A DNA stretch of 64,000 bases, taken from the NCBI RefSeq assembly GCF_052180275.1, contig NZ_CP197465.1:5084001-5148000 (forward strand). The letters run 5' to 3'. Under the pieces are notes generated by a model, which worked only from the letters and a program-made list of their open reading frames with translations, did not search any database and was not told the DNA's origin. Source of the stretch: Kumtagia sp052180275 (GTDB lineage: Bacteria > Pseudomonadota > Alphaproteobacteria > Rhizobiales > Rhizobiaceae). Every line of letters starts with the position of its first letter. The stretch's first letter is position 1. A program made the translations under genes and the position numbers. Of the stretch, positions 9,217 through 17,855 are shown piece by piece.

Positions 9217-10836
9217 ATGCTCGGGCCCTCCGCTCACACCGATACTTTTGCGCGGGACAACCTGCCGCCTCCAGAGGAGTGGCCGGACTTCCTGCTCGAC
9301 GGCTTCGACTATCCCGACCACCTCAATGCGGCCGTCGAGCTGACGGACCGCATGGTCGAAAAGGGGTTTGGCGACAATACGGCGCTGATCGGCAACGGGC
9401 GGCGGCGCACCTACAAGGAACTGTCGGACTGGACCAACCGGCTGGCACATGCACTGACCGAGAATTACGGCGTCAGGCCGGGCAACCGCGTGCTGATCCG
9501 CTCTGCGAACAACCCGGCCATGGTGGCTTGCTGGCTGGCTGCCACCAAGGCCGGTGCGGTGGTGGTCAACACCATGCCGATGCTGCGCGCCGGCGAACTC
9601 ACGCAGATCATCGACAAGGCCGAGATCGGGCTGGCGCTCTGCGATACCCGATTGATGGACGAGATGGTCGGCTGCGCCAAGGACAGCCGCTTCCTGAAAA
9701 CGGTGATCGGTTTCGACGGCACCGCCAACCACGACGCCGAACTCGACCGCGTGGCGCTGGACAAGCCGGTTCGCTACGAGGCGGTGCGGACCGGACGGGA
9801 CGATGTGGCGCTGCTCGGCTTCACCTCCGGCACGACCGGCGTGCCGAAGGCGACCATGCATTTCCACCGCGACCTGCTGATCATCGCCGACGGCTATGCG
9901 AAGGAGGTTCTGGAGGTGACGTCCGACGACGTGTTCGTCGGCTCGCCGCCGCTGGCCTTCACCTTCGGCCTCGGCGGCCTGGCGATCTTCCCGTTGCGCT
10001 TCGGCGCGGCGGCAACGCTGCTTGAAAACGCCTCGCCGCCGAACATGATCGAGATCATCGAAAAGTACCGGGCGACGGTTTCTTTCACCGCGCCGACCGC
10101 CTACCGGGCGATGCTCGCCGCCATGGACCAGGGCGCCGACCTGTCGTCGCTGCGCGTCGCGGTGTCGGCCGGCGAGACACTGCCGGCGCCGGTGTTCGAG
10201 GACTGGACGAAAAAGACGGGAAAACCGATCCTCGACGGCATTGGCGCCACCGAGATGCTGCATATCTTCATCTCCAACCGGTTTGCCGACGCCGCTCCCG
10301 CCAGCACGGGCCGGCCGGTGAGCGGCTACGAGGCAAAAATCGTCGACGAGGAGATGAACGAACTACCGCGCGGCGAAGTCGGGCGGCTGGCGGTGCGCGG
10401 GCCGACCGGCTGCCGCTACATGGCCGACGACCGCCAGCGCAAATACGTGCGCGGCGGCTGGAACCTGACCGGCGATTCCTTCATCCAGGATGAGGACGGC
10501 TACTTCCACTTCGCGGCGCGCTCGGACGACATGATCATCTCGTCCGGCTACAACATCGCCGGGCCGGAAGTGGAGGCAGCGCTGCTGGCGCATATCCATG
10601 TCAGGGAATGCGCGGTGATCGGCGTCGCCGATGTCGACCGTGGCCAGATCGTCGAGGCACATGTCGTGCTGGCCGAGGGCGTTTCCGGCGACGAACTGAC
10701 GCGCAAAATCCTGCAGGATCATGTGAAGGCGACGATCGCGCCTTACAAATATCCGCGCTCGGTGAAGTTCGTCGATGTCCTGCCGAAGACGCAGACCGGG
10801 AAGATCCAGCGGTTCCGGTTGAGGGAGGAGGGATGA
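9217..10836 (+). CDS. 2-Aminobenzoate-CoA ligase (benzoate-CoA ligase family)
   Basis: 539-residue adenylate-forming enzyme. ATP-binding motif FTSGTTGVPKATMHFHRD begins at about residue 205; A5 region LDGIGATEMLHIFISN; A7 LTGDSF; A8 hinge RSDDMIISSGYNIAGPEVE; A10 lysine in PKTQTGKIQRFRL. The GATEMLHIF wording and the length match benzoate/2-aminobenzoate-CoA ligases. It would activate anthranilate with ATP and CoA for the monooxygenase at 2900. It starts 1 nt after the cupin stop. Its stop TGA overlaps an ATGA mini-ORF that runs through a family A repeat to kynureninase. Confidence 0.92.
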   Translation: MLGPSAHTDTFARDNLPPPEEWPDFLLDGFDYPDHLNAAVELTDRMVEKGFGDNTALIGNGRRRTYKELSDWTNRLAHALTENYGVRPGNRVLIRSANNPAMVACWLAATKAGAVVVNTMPMLRAGELTQIIDKAEIGLALCDTRLMDEMVGCAKDSRFLKTVIGFDGTANHDAELDRVALDKPVRYEAVRTGRDDVALLGFTSGTTGVPKATMHFHRDLLIIADGYAKEVLEVTSDDVFVGSPPLAFTFGLGGLAIFPLRFGAAATLLENASPPNMIEIIEKYRATVSFTAPTAYRAMLAAMDQGADLSSLRVAVSAGETLPAPVFEDWTKKTGKPILDGIGATEMLHIFISNRFADAAPASTGRPVSGYEAKIVDEEMNELPRGEVGRLAVRGPTGCRYMADDRQRKYVRGGWNLTGDSFIQDEDGYFHFAARSDDMIISSGYNIAGPEVEAALLAHIHVRECAVIGVADVDRGQIVEAHVVLAEGVSGDELTRKILQDHVKATIAPYKYPRSVKFVDVLPKTQTGKIQRFRLREEG

Positions 10837-10856
10837 TGGTCGCCAGTGTACACGCA

Positions 10857-10935
10857 GGGGACAGTTTACTTTCTTTCGGCAGAAAAGCCGCAGCGGTTCA
10901 GAAGTCGCGCGGGCCGAAAAAAGTAAACTGTCCCC
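10857..10935. repeat. Palindromic repeat family A, copy 2, with bridging mini-ORF 10833-10952
   Basis: The arms begin and end with GGGGACAGTTTACTTT and its complement, with a short interior resembling the decayed copy at 25580 (shared GTTCAGAAGTCGCGCGG). The mini-ORF 10833-10952 (39 codons) overlaps the ligase stop (ATGA) and the kynureninase start (ATGA); its peptide contains GDSLL and KKVNCPR, as does the mini-ORF at 50953. Kynureninase has no visible Shine-Dalgarno in the 13 nt left between repeat and start. Confidence 0.87.
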
Positions 10936-10948
10936 GGGCTGCCCGCCG

Positions 10949-12142
10949 ATGACCGACTTCGCCAAAACCCGCGCGCTGTTCCATCTGCCGGACGGCGTCG
11001 TCTACATGGACGGCAATTCGCTCGGGCCGCTGCCGATCGCCGCGAAGGAGCGCGTCGCGAAAATGCTGGCCGACGAATGGGGCGGGCAACTGATCAAGGG
11101 CTGGAATTCCGCCGGCTGGTACGTGCAGCCTCGCAAGGTCGGCGACCGCATCGGCAAACTGATCGGCGCTCCGGAAGGCACGGTCGTCATGGGCGACACG
11201 CTGTCGATCAAAGTCTATCAGGCACTGGCCTCCGCGCTCGAGCTCAATCCGAAACGAAAAGTCGTGCTGTCGGACAGCGGCAATTTTCCGTCCGACCTCT
11301 ACATGGCGCAGGGGCTGATCGGTTCGCTCGGCAAGGATCATGTGCTGAAGGTGGTCGAGCCGGAAGAGGTCGAAGCGGCGATCGACGAGAGCGTTGCCGT
11401 GCTGATGCTCACCGAGGTCGACTACCGAACCGGGCGGCTGCACGACATGAAGGCGCTGACCGAAAAAGCGCATGCGGCCGGTGTCATCACCATCTGGGAC
11501 CTCGCCCATTCGGCCGGCGCCCTGCCCGTCGACCTGACCGCGGCGCAAGCCGATTTCGCGGTGGGCTGCACCTACAAATATCTGAACGGCGGGCCGGGCG
11601 CGCCAGCCTTCATCTATGTCGCGTCGAAACATGCCGAGGCCGTCCGCCCTGCCTTGTCGGGCTGGATGGGCCACGCCGCGCCGTTCGCCTTCGACCTTGA
11701 TTACGCACCCGCGCCCGGCATCGAGCGCATGCGCTGCGGCACGCCGCCGGTGATCGCGCTGACGGCGCTGGAGGCAGCACTCGACACCTGGGACGGCGTG
11801 TCCATACAGGACGTGCGGAAAAGATCGATCGAGCTGATCGACCTGTTCATTGCCGAGGTGGAGGCGCGGTGCCCCGACCTCGTGCTCGCTTCGCCGCGCG
11901 ACGGGCAAAAGCGCGGCAGCCAGGTGTCGTTCCGGCATCCACAGGGCTACGCGATCATGCAGGCGCTGATTGCGCGCGGCGTCATCGGGGATTTTCGCGC
12001 GCCTGATGCGATCCGCTTCGGCGTGACGCCGCTGTATCTCGGGCGCGACGAGGTGGTGCGGGCTGCCGAAATCCTGGAAGACATCATGGTGAACCGGTTG
12101 TGGGACCGGCCGGACCATCTGCGCAAGGCGGCGGTGACGTGA
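10949..12142 (+). CDS. kynU: Kynureninase
   Basis: 397-residue PLP enzyme of aminotransferase class V, cleaving L-kynurenine to anthranilate and alanine. Diagnostic stretches are VYMDGNSLGPLP near the N-terminus, the cofactor region IWDLAHSAGALPVDL, and the PLP lysine in TYKYLNGGPGAP at about residue 210. It feeds anthranilate to the CoA ligase just upstream. Translation is probably coupled to the repeat mini-ORF because no Shine-Dalgarno is visible. The stop overlaps the GTG start of the tryptophan dioxygenase gene (GTGA). Confidence 0.96.
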   Translation: MTDFAKTRALFHLPDGVVYMDGNSLGPLPIAAKERVAKMLADEWGGQLIKGWNSAGWYVQPRKVGDRIGKLIGAPEGTVVMGDTLSIKVYQALASALELNPKRKVVLSDSGNFPSDLYMAQGLIGSLGKDHVLKVVEPEEVEAAIDESVAVLMLTEVDYRTGRLHDMKALTEKAHAAGVITIWDLAHSAGALPVDLTAAQADFAVGCTYKYLNGGPGAPAFIYVASKHAEAVRPALSGWMGHAAPFAFDLDYAPAPGIERMRCGTPPVIALTALEAALDTWDGVSIQDVRKRSIELIDLFIAEVEARCPDLVLASPRDGQKRGSQVSFRHPQGYAIMQALIARGVIGDFRAPDAIRFGVTPLYLGRDEVVRAAEILEDIMVNRLWDRPDHLRKAAVT

Positions 12143-12978
12143 GCGCAAAACCTTACGATCCGGCGCGCGAGGGCGCCGAAATGTCGTTCCAGGGGCGCAT
12201 GTCCTACAGCGACTATCTGCGGCTCGACCGCGTTCTGGACGCGCAGGAGCCGCTGTCCAAGGCGCATGACGAGTTGCTGTTCATCATTCAGCACCAGACC
12301 TCCGAACTGTGGATGAAGCTCGCCATCCACGAAATCCGCTCGGCGATCCGGGCGATCCATGACGACGAGTTGCAGCCGGCGTTCAAGATGCTGACGCGCG
12401 TCGCCCGCATCTTCGAACAGTTGAACAGCGCCTGGGACGTGCTGCGTACCATGACGCCCAGCGAATACACGGAGTTCCGCGGCTCGCTCGGCCAATCCTC
12501 CGGCTTCCAGTCGTGGCAATACCGGGCGATCGAATTCCTGGCCGGCAACCGCAACCTTGCCATGCTCGGCCCGCATGCGCACCGCGAGAACCTGGTCGCG
12601 ACGCTGGAGGAGATACTTTCTGCCCCCAGCCTCTACGACGAGGCACTGCTGCTGCTTGCCCGCAACGGTTTTGACATCGGCGAGGATGCGAGCCGCACCG
12701 AGTGGCGCGAGACGCGCGCCGAAAACGACAAGGTTCTGGCGGCGTGGAAGGCGGTCTACGCCGCGCCGCAAGAGCATTGGCTGCTCTACGAACTGGCCGA
12801 AAAGCTGGTCGACTTCGAGGATTATTTCCGCCGCTGGCGCTTTAACCACGTCACCACGGTGGAGCGCATCATCGGCCTGAAGCGCGGTACCGGCGGCACG
12901 GCGGGCGTGTCCTATCTGCGCCGGATGCTGGATGTCGTGCTGTTTCCGGAACTGTGGAAAGTAAGAACCGAACTTTAG
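12139..12978 (+). CDS. kynA: Tryptophan 2,3-dioxygenase
   Basis: 279-residue heme dioxygenase giving N-formylkynurenine. The family signature HQTSELWMKL lies at about residues 52-61 with YSDYLRLDRVL just before; RGTGGTAGVSYLRRMLD near the C-terminus is the substrate-loop region of bacterial enzymes. The start is the GTG at 12139, overlapping the kynureninase stop by 4 nt; an in-frame ATG at 12181 would cut into the N-terminal tail. No kynurenine formamidase is adjacent, so that step must be encoded elsewhere. Confidence 0.96.
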   Translation: MSAKPYDPAREGAEMSFQGRMSYSDYLRLDRVLDAQEPLSKAHDELLFIIQHQTSELWMKLAIHEIRSAIRAIHDDELQPAFKMLTRVARIFEQLNSAWDVLRTMTPSEYTEFRGSLGQSSGFQSWQYRAIEFLAGNRNLAMLGPHAHRENLVATLEEILSAPSLYDEALLLLARNGFDIGEDASRTEWRETRAENDKVLAAWKAVYAAPQEHWLLYELAEKLVDFEDYFRRWRFNHVTTVERIIGLKRGTGGTAGVSYLRRMLDVVLFPELWKVRTEL

Positions 12979-13022
12979 ATCGATCGATGCAGAAGAAGAA
13001 TTCAAGGCGATAGGGAGACGAA

Positions 13023-13418
13023 ATGCACACAATCCTGCAGCCGGAAGGCTGGGCGAAGCCGGTGGGCTACGCGAACGGCGTCTCTGCGCGAGGGCGGCAG
13101 GTTTTCGTCGCCGGCCAGGTCGGCTGGAACGGCCAGTGCCAGTGGGAGACCGACGATTTCGCCGGCCAGGTGCGCCAGACGCTGGAGAACGTGGTGGCGG
13201 TGCTGAAAGAGGCGGGCGCCGGGCCGGAGCATATCACCACGATGACCTGGTATTTCACGGACAAGGCCGAATATCTCGGCAATCTCAAAGGGATAGGCCA
13301 GGCCTACCGGGAGGTGATCGGTCGCAATTTTCCGGCGATGGCCGCCGTGCAGGTGGTGGCGCTGGTCGAGGACCGCGCCAAGATCGAGATCCAGGCAATT
13401 GCCGTGGTACCGGACTGA
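13023..13418 (+). CDS. RidA-family enamine/imine deaminase
   Basis: 131-residue YjgF/YER057c/UK114 protein with VFVAGQVGWN, DDFAGQVRQTLENVVAVL and the late AMAAVQVVALVEDRAKIEIQA region in place of the canonical RidA C-terminal signature. A GGGAG lies upstream of the ATG. As last gene of the kynurenine/aminobenzoyl-CoA operon it is well placed to hydrolyse the enamine or imine left when the dearomatised 2-amino ring product loses ammonia; that role is inference. It is convergent with the aldo/keto reductase-Rid fusion at 13476, giving two Rid domains within 1 kb. Confidence 0.9.
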   Translation: MHTILQPEGWAKPVGYANGVSARGRQVFVAGQVGWNGQCQWETDDFAGQVRQTLENVVAVLKEAGAGPEHITTMTWYFTDKAEYLGNLKGIGQAYREVIGRNFPAMAAVQVVALVEDRAKIEIQAIAVVPD

Positions 13419-13475
13419 GGATGATCCGATCGCCGGTGCAATCCGGCCGGCGATTTCGAGCCTTGCAACGGAAGC

Positions 13476-14936
13476 TCAATCCACCACGGCTTCCGCTTCT
13501 ATCTCGACCTCGTAGTCGCCGACCAATCCGCCGGCCTGGATCAATGTGTTGGCGGGCTTGATGTCGCCGAAGACGCGGCCATGGGCGCGGGACACCGGCT
13601 CCCATTGCGAGGCGTCGCGCAGATAGATGCGGGTGCGCACGACGTCTTCCATTTTTCCGCCAAGCGCCGAGATTGAAGCGGCGATCTTGTCCAGAATGTA
13701 GGTGGTCTGCGCCCCGGCGTCCCCCGGCGCAACACAGCGGTCGGCGGCGTGGGTAGCGGTGGTGCCCGACACGCGGATGGTGTCCTTGACGCGGACGGCG
13801 CGGCTATAGCCGGCGATGGGTTCCCAGACGCTTCCCGACGAGACCCGGCTGCGGCCGGGGCGGCCGGGTACAGGCTCCGCCGTATAGATCGACGGGATGG
13901 CGTCGAGGTGGTGGCTCAGATCGCCCGAGGCGGTGAGGTAGGGCGGCTTACGATACTCGTCGCCACAGTCGCCGGGAATGGATTTCGTGGTGGCGAAGGC
14001 GGTTTCGAGCAGCGCCCGATCCTCGGCGTCGAGGGAAAAACCGAACAGTTTGAGATTGTCGGCGCGATGTTCGCTTTCGCCGAGACGGGCGCCGACGATC
14101 GCGGCGGCGACGGCGTCGTGCTCGAGAACCCAGCGGGTGGCGACGTTGGAGACCGAAACGCCATGCTTTTCGGCAATCGCCGAAGCGGCGCGCAAAATTC
14201 CCTGAAAGGCGTCCCAGCCGCCGGCGGCGTCGATGAAGCGTTTGTATTTCGAGCGGCTCCAGTCGGCGATGGAAGTTGGTTCCGCTTGGCCGAGCCATTT
14301 GTCGGCAAGGAAGCCGCCACATAGCGTTCCGTAAGCCAGCAGTCTGACGCCTTTCGCGCGGCACAGGTCGGAGAGCGCGCCGGCGGCGCGGCGGTCGACC
14401 AGCGAGAAAGACACCTGATTGGTGGCGACCGGCACGCCGTCGGCCAGCGCCAGCGCCAGATGCGCAGCGTCGAAATTGGTGACGCCGATGGCGCCGATCA
14501 GCCCCTCCTCCTTCAGCCGCGTCATCTCGTGCAGCGCATCCAGCCAGGCCGGATGCTCGAACGTCCACCAGTGGAACTGCAGCAGGTCGACTTTTTTCAC
14601 ACCGAGCCTGTCGAGCCGCTCCTGGACCCCCTTGCGGACGATGTCGGCGGTCATCGGGCCGGGTTCCGGGCACCATTTGGTGAAGGCGATCGGCCTTTGG
14701 CCGTGCGGATAGCGGGCGAGCAGCCGGCCGGTGATCAGCTCGGCGCTGCCGTAGTGGTCGGCCATGTCGAATGTGTCGAAGCCGGCCTGCGCATAGGCCT
14801 GGAGCGCGTCGGCGCCCTGCCCGGGATCGAGCAGTCTGCCGCCCTTTTCGAGGTCGGCGACCTGCCAGAGGCCGCAGACGAGGCGGCTGATGGAAAGGTT
14901 TTCGCCAAGCGCGATGCGGTCAGGGATTGCCGGCAC
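13476..14936 (-). CDS. Aldo/keto reductase fused to a C-terminal Rid (YjgF) domain
   Basis: 486 residues. Residues 1 to about 325 are an aldo/keto reductase barrel: FDTFDMADHYGSAE gives the catalytic Asp and Tyr, FTKWCPEPG the Lys, and LLQFHWWTF the His. After a linker (about 325-365) a Rid domain follows (AVRVKDTIRVSGTTATHAA, ISALGGKMEDVVRTRIYL, DIKPANTLIQAGGLV, EVEIEAEAV). The fusion suggests reduction of a carbonyl or imine coupled to deamination of a reactive enamine. It is the last gene of the livGFHM operon (17-nt overlap with livM), so the transported compound is probably the substrate source. A separate aldo/keto reductase paralogue lies at 19902. Confidence 0.9.
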   Translation of the reverse strand: MPAIPDRIALGENLSISRLVCGLWQVADLEKGGRLLDPGQGADALQAYAQAGFDTFDMADHYGSAELITGRLLARYPHGQRPIAFTKWCPEPGPMTADIVRKGVQERLDRLGVKKVDLLQFHWWTFEHPAWLDALHEMTRLKEEGLIGAIGVTNFDAAHLALALADGVPVATNQVSFSLVDRRAAGALSDLCRAKGVRLLAYGTLCGGFLADKWLGQAEPTSIADWSRSKYKRFIDAAGGWDAFQGILRAASAIAEKHGVSVSNVATRWVLEHDAVAAAIVGARLGESEHRADNLKLFGFSLDAEDRALLETAFATTKSIPGDCGDEYRKPPYLTASGDLSHHLDAIPSIYTAEPVPGRPGRSRVSSGSVWEPIAGYSRAVRVKDTIRVSGTTATHAADRCVAPGDAGAQTTYILDKIAASISALGGKMEDVVRTRIYLRDASQWEPVSRAHGRVFGDIKPANTLIQAGGLVGDYEVEIEAEAVVD

Positions 14937-15936
14937 GGGACGTCTCCTTGTCGGTTGGTTTCGGAGCGGCGCGGCGGAGCGGCGACAACCGGCCGAGATG
15001 GCGCGAGACGACCCGTTCCTCGCCGAGAATGCCGCGCGGGCGAAGCAGTAGGACGGCGCAAAGTCCCACGCCGATCATCACGATCTGCAGGGCGGCGGCG
15101 CGCGCCTGCTCGCCCGGCGGGAACAGGCCTGCCATGGCACCGGCCGAGCCCGCCCAGAGCCCCCAGACGAGCACCGCGCCGAGGATGGCGCCGCGGTTGT
15201 TGCCGGAGCCGCCGACGATCAGCATCGCCCAGACCTGGAAGGTCAGCATCGGCACGTAGTTTTCCGGGGCGATGAAGCCGATGAAATGCGCCTGGGCCGC
15301 TCCCGCCAGTCCCATGATGCCGCCGCCTATGGCAAAGGCCTGGAGCCGGAATTTCGTGGCGTTCTTGCCCAGCGCGCGGGCTGCCGCCTCGTCCTCGCGG
15401 ATGGCGCGCAGCACGCGGCCCCATGGGCTGCGCACCAGGCGTTCGAGCGCCAGATAAAGCGCTGCGACGACCGCCACCAGCAGGGCGAGATTCGACAGGC
15501 TGAAGGCAAGCGGATTGCCGGCGAGCTCGGCGAACGGACGTGGGATGAAGCCGATACCGAACGGTCCTCCGGTCAGCGGCTCGAGGTTGAGCGCGACAAG
15601 CTGCACGGTGACGGCGACGCCGAAGGTGGCGATGGCGAGATAGTCGGCGCGCAGGCGGATGGTCAGCGCGCCGATCAGAAACGAGACCAGCCCGGCGGCG
15701 AGTGCGGCACTCAGCCAGCCGACGGCGATCGGCAGGTCGAAGCCGCCGAAGCGTTCCGGCGTGTCGGGCGTGGTCAGCAGCGCCGAGACGTAGGCGCCGA
15801 TCGCCACGAAGCCGGCGACGCCGACATTGAAGAGACCGGTCTGGCCCCACTGCACGTTCAGCCCCAGGCACATGATGGCGTAGGTCAGCGCCATGGTCAG
15901 GAAGAAGGCCGCGTAGGCGATCAGTTCGACGCTCAT
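14920..15936 (-). CDS. Branched-chain-type ABC transporter permease (LivM-like)
   Basis: 338 residues, highly hydrophobic, about ten membrane segments. The LivM hallmark is GLNVQWGQTGLFNVG near residue 25 and the EAA-like loop LRAIREDEAAARALGKN; a hydrophilic tail of about 30 residues ends the protein. The ATG at 15936 shares ATGA with the livH stop, which fixes the start; the longer upstream reading lies inside livH. It forms the inner-membrane channel with the protein from 15933. Confidence 0.93.
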   Translation of the reverse strand: MSVELIAYAAFFLTMALTYAIMCLGLNVQWGQTGLFNVGVAGFVAIGAYVSALLTTPDTPERFGGFDLPIAVGWLSAALAAGLVSFLIGALTIRLRADYLAIATFGVAVTVQLVALNLEPLTGGPFGIGFIPRPFAELAGNPLAFSLSNLALLVAVVAALYLALERLVRSPWGRVLRAIREDEAAARALGKNATKFRLQAFAIGGGIMGLAGAAQAHFIGFIAPENYVPMLTFQVWAMLIVGGSGNNRGAILGAVLVWGLWAGSAGAMAGLFPPGEQARAAALQIVMIGVGLCAVLLLRPRGILGEERVVSRHLGRLSPLRRAAPKPTDKETSRAGNP

Positions 15937-16844
15937 TCCGGCCTCCCGAAGATACCTTGCGGGCGCAAAAGCAGGACGAGGACCAGGATGACGAAGGCGA
16001 TTGCCGCGCGCCATTCGGCGCCGATCAGTTGCACGGCAAAGGCTTCGGACAGGCCTACGATCAGCCCGGCGAGCATGGCGCCGGGCACGCTGCCGATGCC
16101 GCCGAGGATGGCGGCGGCGAACAGCGGCAGCAGGAGGTCGAGCCCCATCTGCGGGCGGACCTGGACGAGCAGGCCAGCTATGACGCCGGCGACGGCCGCC
16201 AGCCCAGCGCCGAGCAGCCAGACGACGCGGATCACCTTTCGTACCTCGATGCCGACGACGCCCGCCAGCGCCGGATTCTCGCTGACGGCGCGCATCGAGC
16301 GGCCGATGGCGGTGCGGGTCAGGAGCAGGTGGATGGCGACGACAAGGACCGCCGCGACGGCAAGCGACAGGAGCTGGTCGGGCGTGGCGCGGATGCCGCC
16401 GCCGAGCGGCAGCGCGATCTGCAAGGCCTTGGTGTAATAGGCGGGTTTCGACGTGAAGATGAATTCGAGCAGGCTGCGCAACGTCAGCGCCGCGCCAAAA
16501 CTCGCCATGACCATGATGATGACGGTGCTGCGCTGGCTCCGCAGCCGGCCGAACAGCAGCGCGTCGACCACCAGCGCGAGGCCGCCGGTGAACGCCACGG
16601 CGGCGAGCAGGCCGATTGGCAGAGCCCAGCCGAAGGAGAACGGACCGATCGGCGCCAGGAACCCGCCGGAAATCGCGCCGAGCAGACCTGCGACGGCAAG
16701 CGCAAAATAGGCGCCCCAGGCGATGAACTCGCCATGCGCGAAATTGGCGAAGCGCAGGATCGAATAAGTCAGCGTCACGCCGACCGCGCCGAGCCCGATC
16801 ATCGAGCCGGTGATGAGGCCGTCCATGATCGCCTGCGGATTCAC
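15933..16844 (-). CDS. Branched-chain-type ABC transporter permease (LivH-like)
   Basis: 303 residues, mostly membrane-embedded. LivH features are MDGLITGSMIGLGAVGVTLT at the N-terminus, RFANFAHGEFIAWGAY, and the cytoplasmic loop GRSMRAVSENPALAGVVGIE. The start is a GTG overlapping the LivF stop (GTGA). It pairs with the LivM-like permease and the two ATPases encoded in the same operon. Confidence 0.93.
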   Translation of the reverse strand: MNPQAIMDGLITGSMIGLGAVGVTLTYSILRFANFAHGEFIAWGAYFALAVAGLLGAISGGFLAPIGPFSFGWALPIGLLAAVAFTGGLALVVDALLFGRLRSQRSTVIIMVMASFGAALTLRSLLEFIFTSKPAYYTKALQIALPLGGGIRATPDQLLSLAVAAVLVVAIHLLLTRTAIGRSMRAVSENPALAGVVGIEVRKVIRVVWLLGAGLAAVAGVIAGLLVQVRPQMGLDLLLPLFAAAILGGIGSVPGAMLAGLIVGLSEAFAVQLIGAEWRAAIAFVILVLVLLLRPQGIFGRPE

Positions 16845-17587
16845 GACGCCCTCCGCTCGTGGCGCGCGCCGAGATAAAGCTCGGCGACGATCGGATCGTC
16901 GGCCAACGTCGCCGCCGGACCTTCGTGGCGCACGAGGCCCTCGACCAGAATCACGGCGCGGTCGGCGATGGCGAGCGCGGCCTTCACGTTCTGCTCGACC
17001 AGGACGACAGTGACGCCGGCGCGGTTGATCGCCTTCAGCCGCGAAAACACCTCGGCGACGATCTTTGGCGACAGACCGGCCGACGGCTCGTCGAGGATCA
17101 GCACGGACGGCTCGACGATCAGCGCGCGGGCGACCGCCAGCATCTGGCGCTGGCCTCCGGAAAGCTGCCCCGCCCGCAGCGACGGCCGCGCTGCAAGGTC
17201 CGGGAACGTCGCATAGAGGTCGGCGATACGGCGGGCGCGCCTTTCCTTGGGCAAGATATCCGCAGCCAGCCGCAGATTGTCCTCGATGGTCAGCGTCGAA
17301 AAGATGTTTTCGGTCTGCGGCACGAAGGCCAGGCCGTGGCGTATCTTCTCATGCGCCGGGACGTGGGTGATGTCGTTGCCGACGAGCAGCGCGGTTCCGG
17401 AATGGATCGGCACCAGTCCGGCGATGGCCTTGACGAAGGTCGACTTGCCGGCGCCGTTGGGGCCTAGAACCACGACCAACTCACCGGTCGCGACCGAAAA
17501 ATCGACGCCGCGCACGATCGGGAGGTCGCGTTCGTATCCGGCGACAAGGTTTTGCGTGGACAGGGCGATCGAGGCCGCGACCGTCAT
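16841..17587 (-). CDS. Branched-chain-type ABC transporter ATPase (LivF-like)
   Basis: 248 residues; Walker A LGPNGAGKST, Q-loop FVPQTENIFSTLT, signature LSGGQRQMLAVARAL, Walker B VLILDEPSAGLSPKI, H-loop VVLVEQNVKAAL. The EQN H-loop is usual for LivF, in which the switch histidine is replaced. Start taken at 17587 because it shares ATGA with the stop of the mini-ORF spanning the upstream repeat; an ATG six codons earlier (17605) is possible but has no ribosome site. Confidence 0.92.
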   Translation of the reverse strand: MTVAASIALSTQNLVAGYERDLPIVRGVDFSVATGELVVVLGPNGAGKSTFVKAIAGLVPIHSGTALLVGNDITHVPAHEKIRHGLAFVPQTENIFSTLTIEDNLRLAADILPKERRARRIADLYATFPDLAARPSLRAGQLSGGQRQMLAVARALIVEPSVLILDEPSAGLSPKIVAEVFSRLKAINRAGVTVVLVEQNVKAALAIADRAVILVEGLVRHEGPAATLADDPIVAELYLGARHERRAS

Positions 17588-17649
17588 CCCGGCAGTTCCT
17601 GGCATGGATCGATGTTATCAAGCGCAACCGTCGTAGCCGAACGCGGAAG

Positions 17650-17790
17650 ACCCCCACCCCTAGCCCCTCCCCACAAGGGGGAGGGGAACTCTGCGGCCGC
17701 TATGCCGAGCGATACCGTCAAGGGTTGGCATTGAACGTAAACGCCGCCGGGTTCCCCTCCCCCTTGTGGGGAGGGGCTAGGGGTGGGGGT
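17650..17790. repeat. Inverted repeat family D, copy 1, with mini-ORF 17584-17859 (minus)
   Basis: Arms ACCCCCACCCCTAGCCCCTC and complement flank about 65 bp. A 91-codon minus-strand frame runs from ATG 17859, sharing ATGA with the livG stop, through the element to TGA 17584-17586, sharing ATGA with the livF start. Its peptide contains EITPTPSPSPQGGG and FPSPLWGGARGGG; the same frame and nearly the same peptide occur inside the CitG-like protein at 45185. Confidence 0.88.
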
Positions 17791-17855
17791 AATCTCGATC
17801 AAGTTTTCCGCGTCTGGCAGCAGAATTTGCCCGATAAGCCCGTAAGGAGCCTTGT

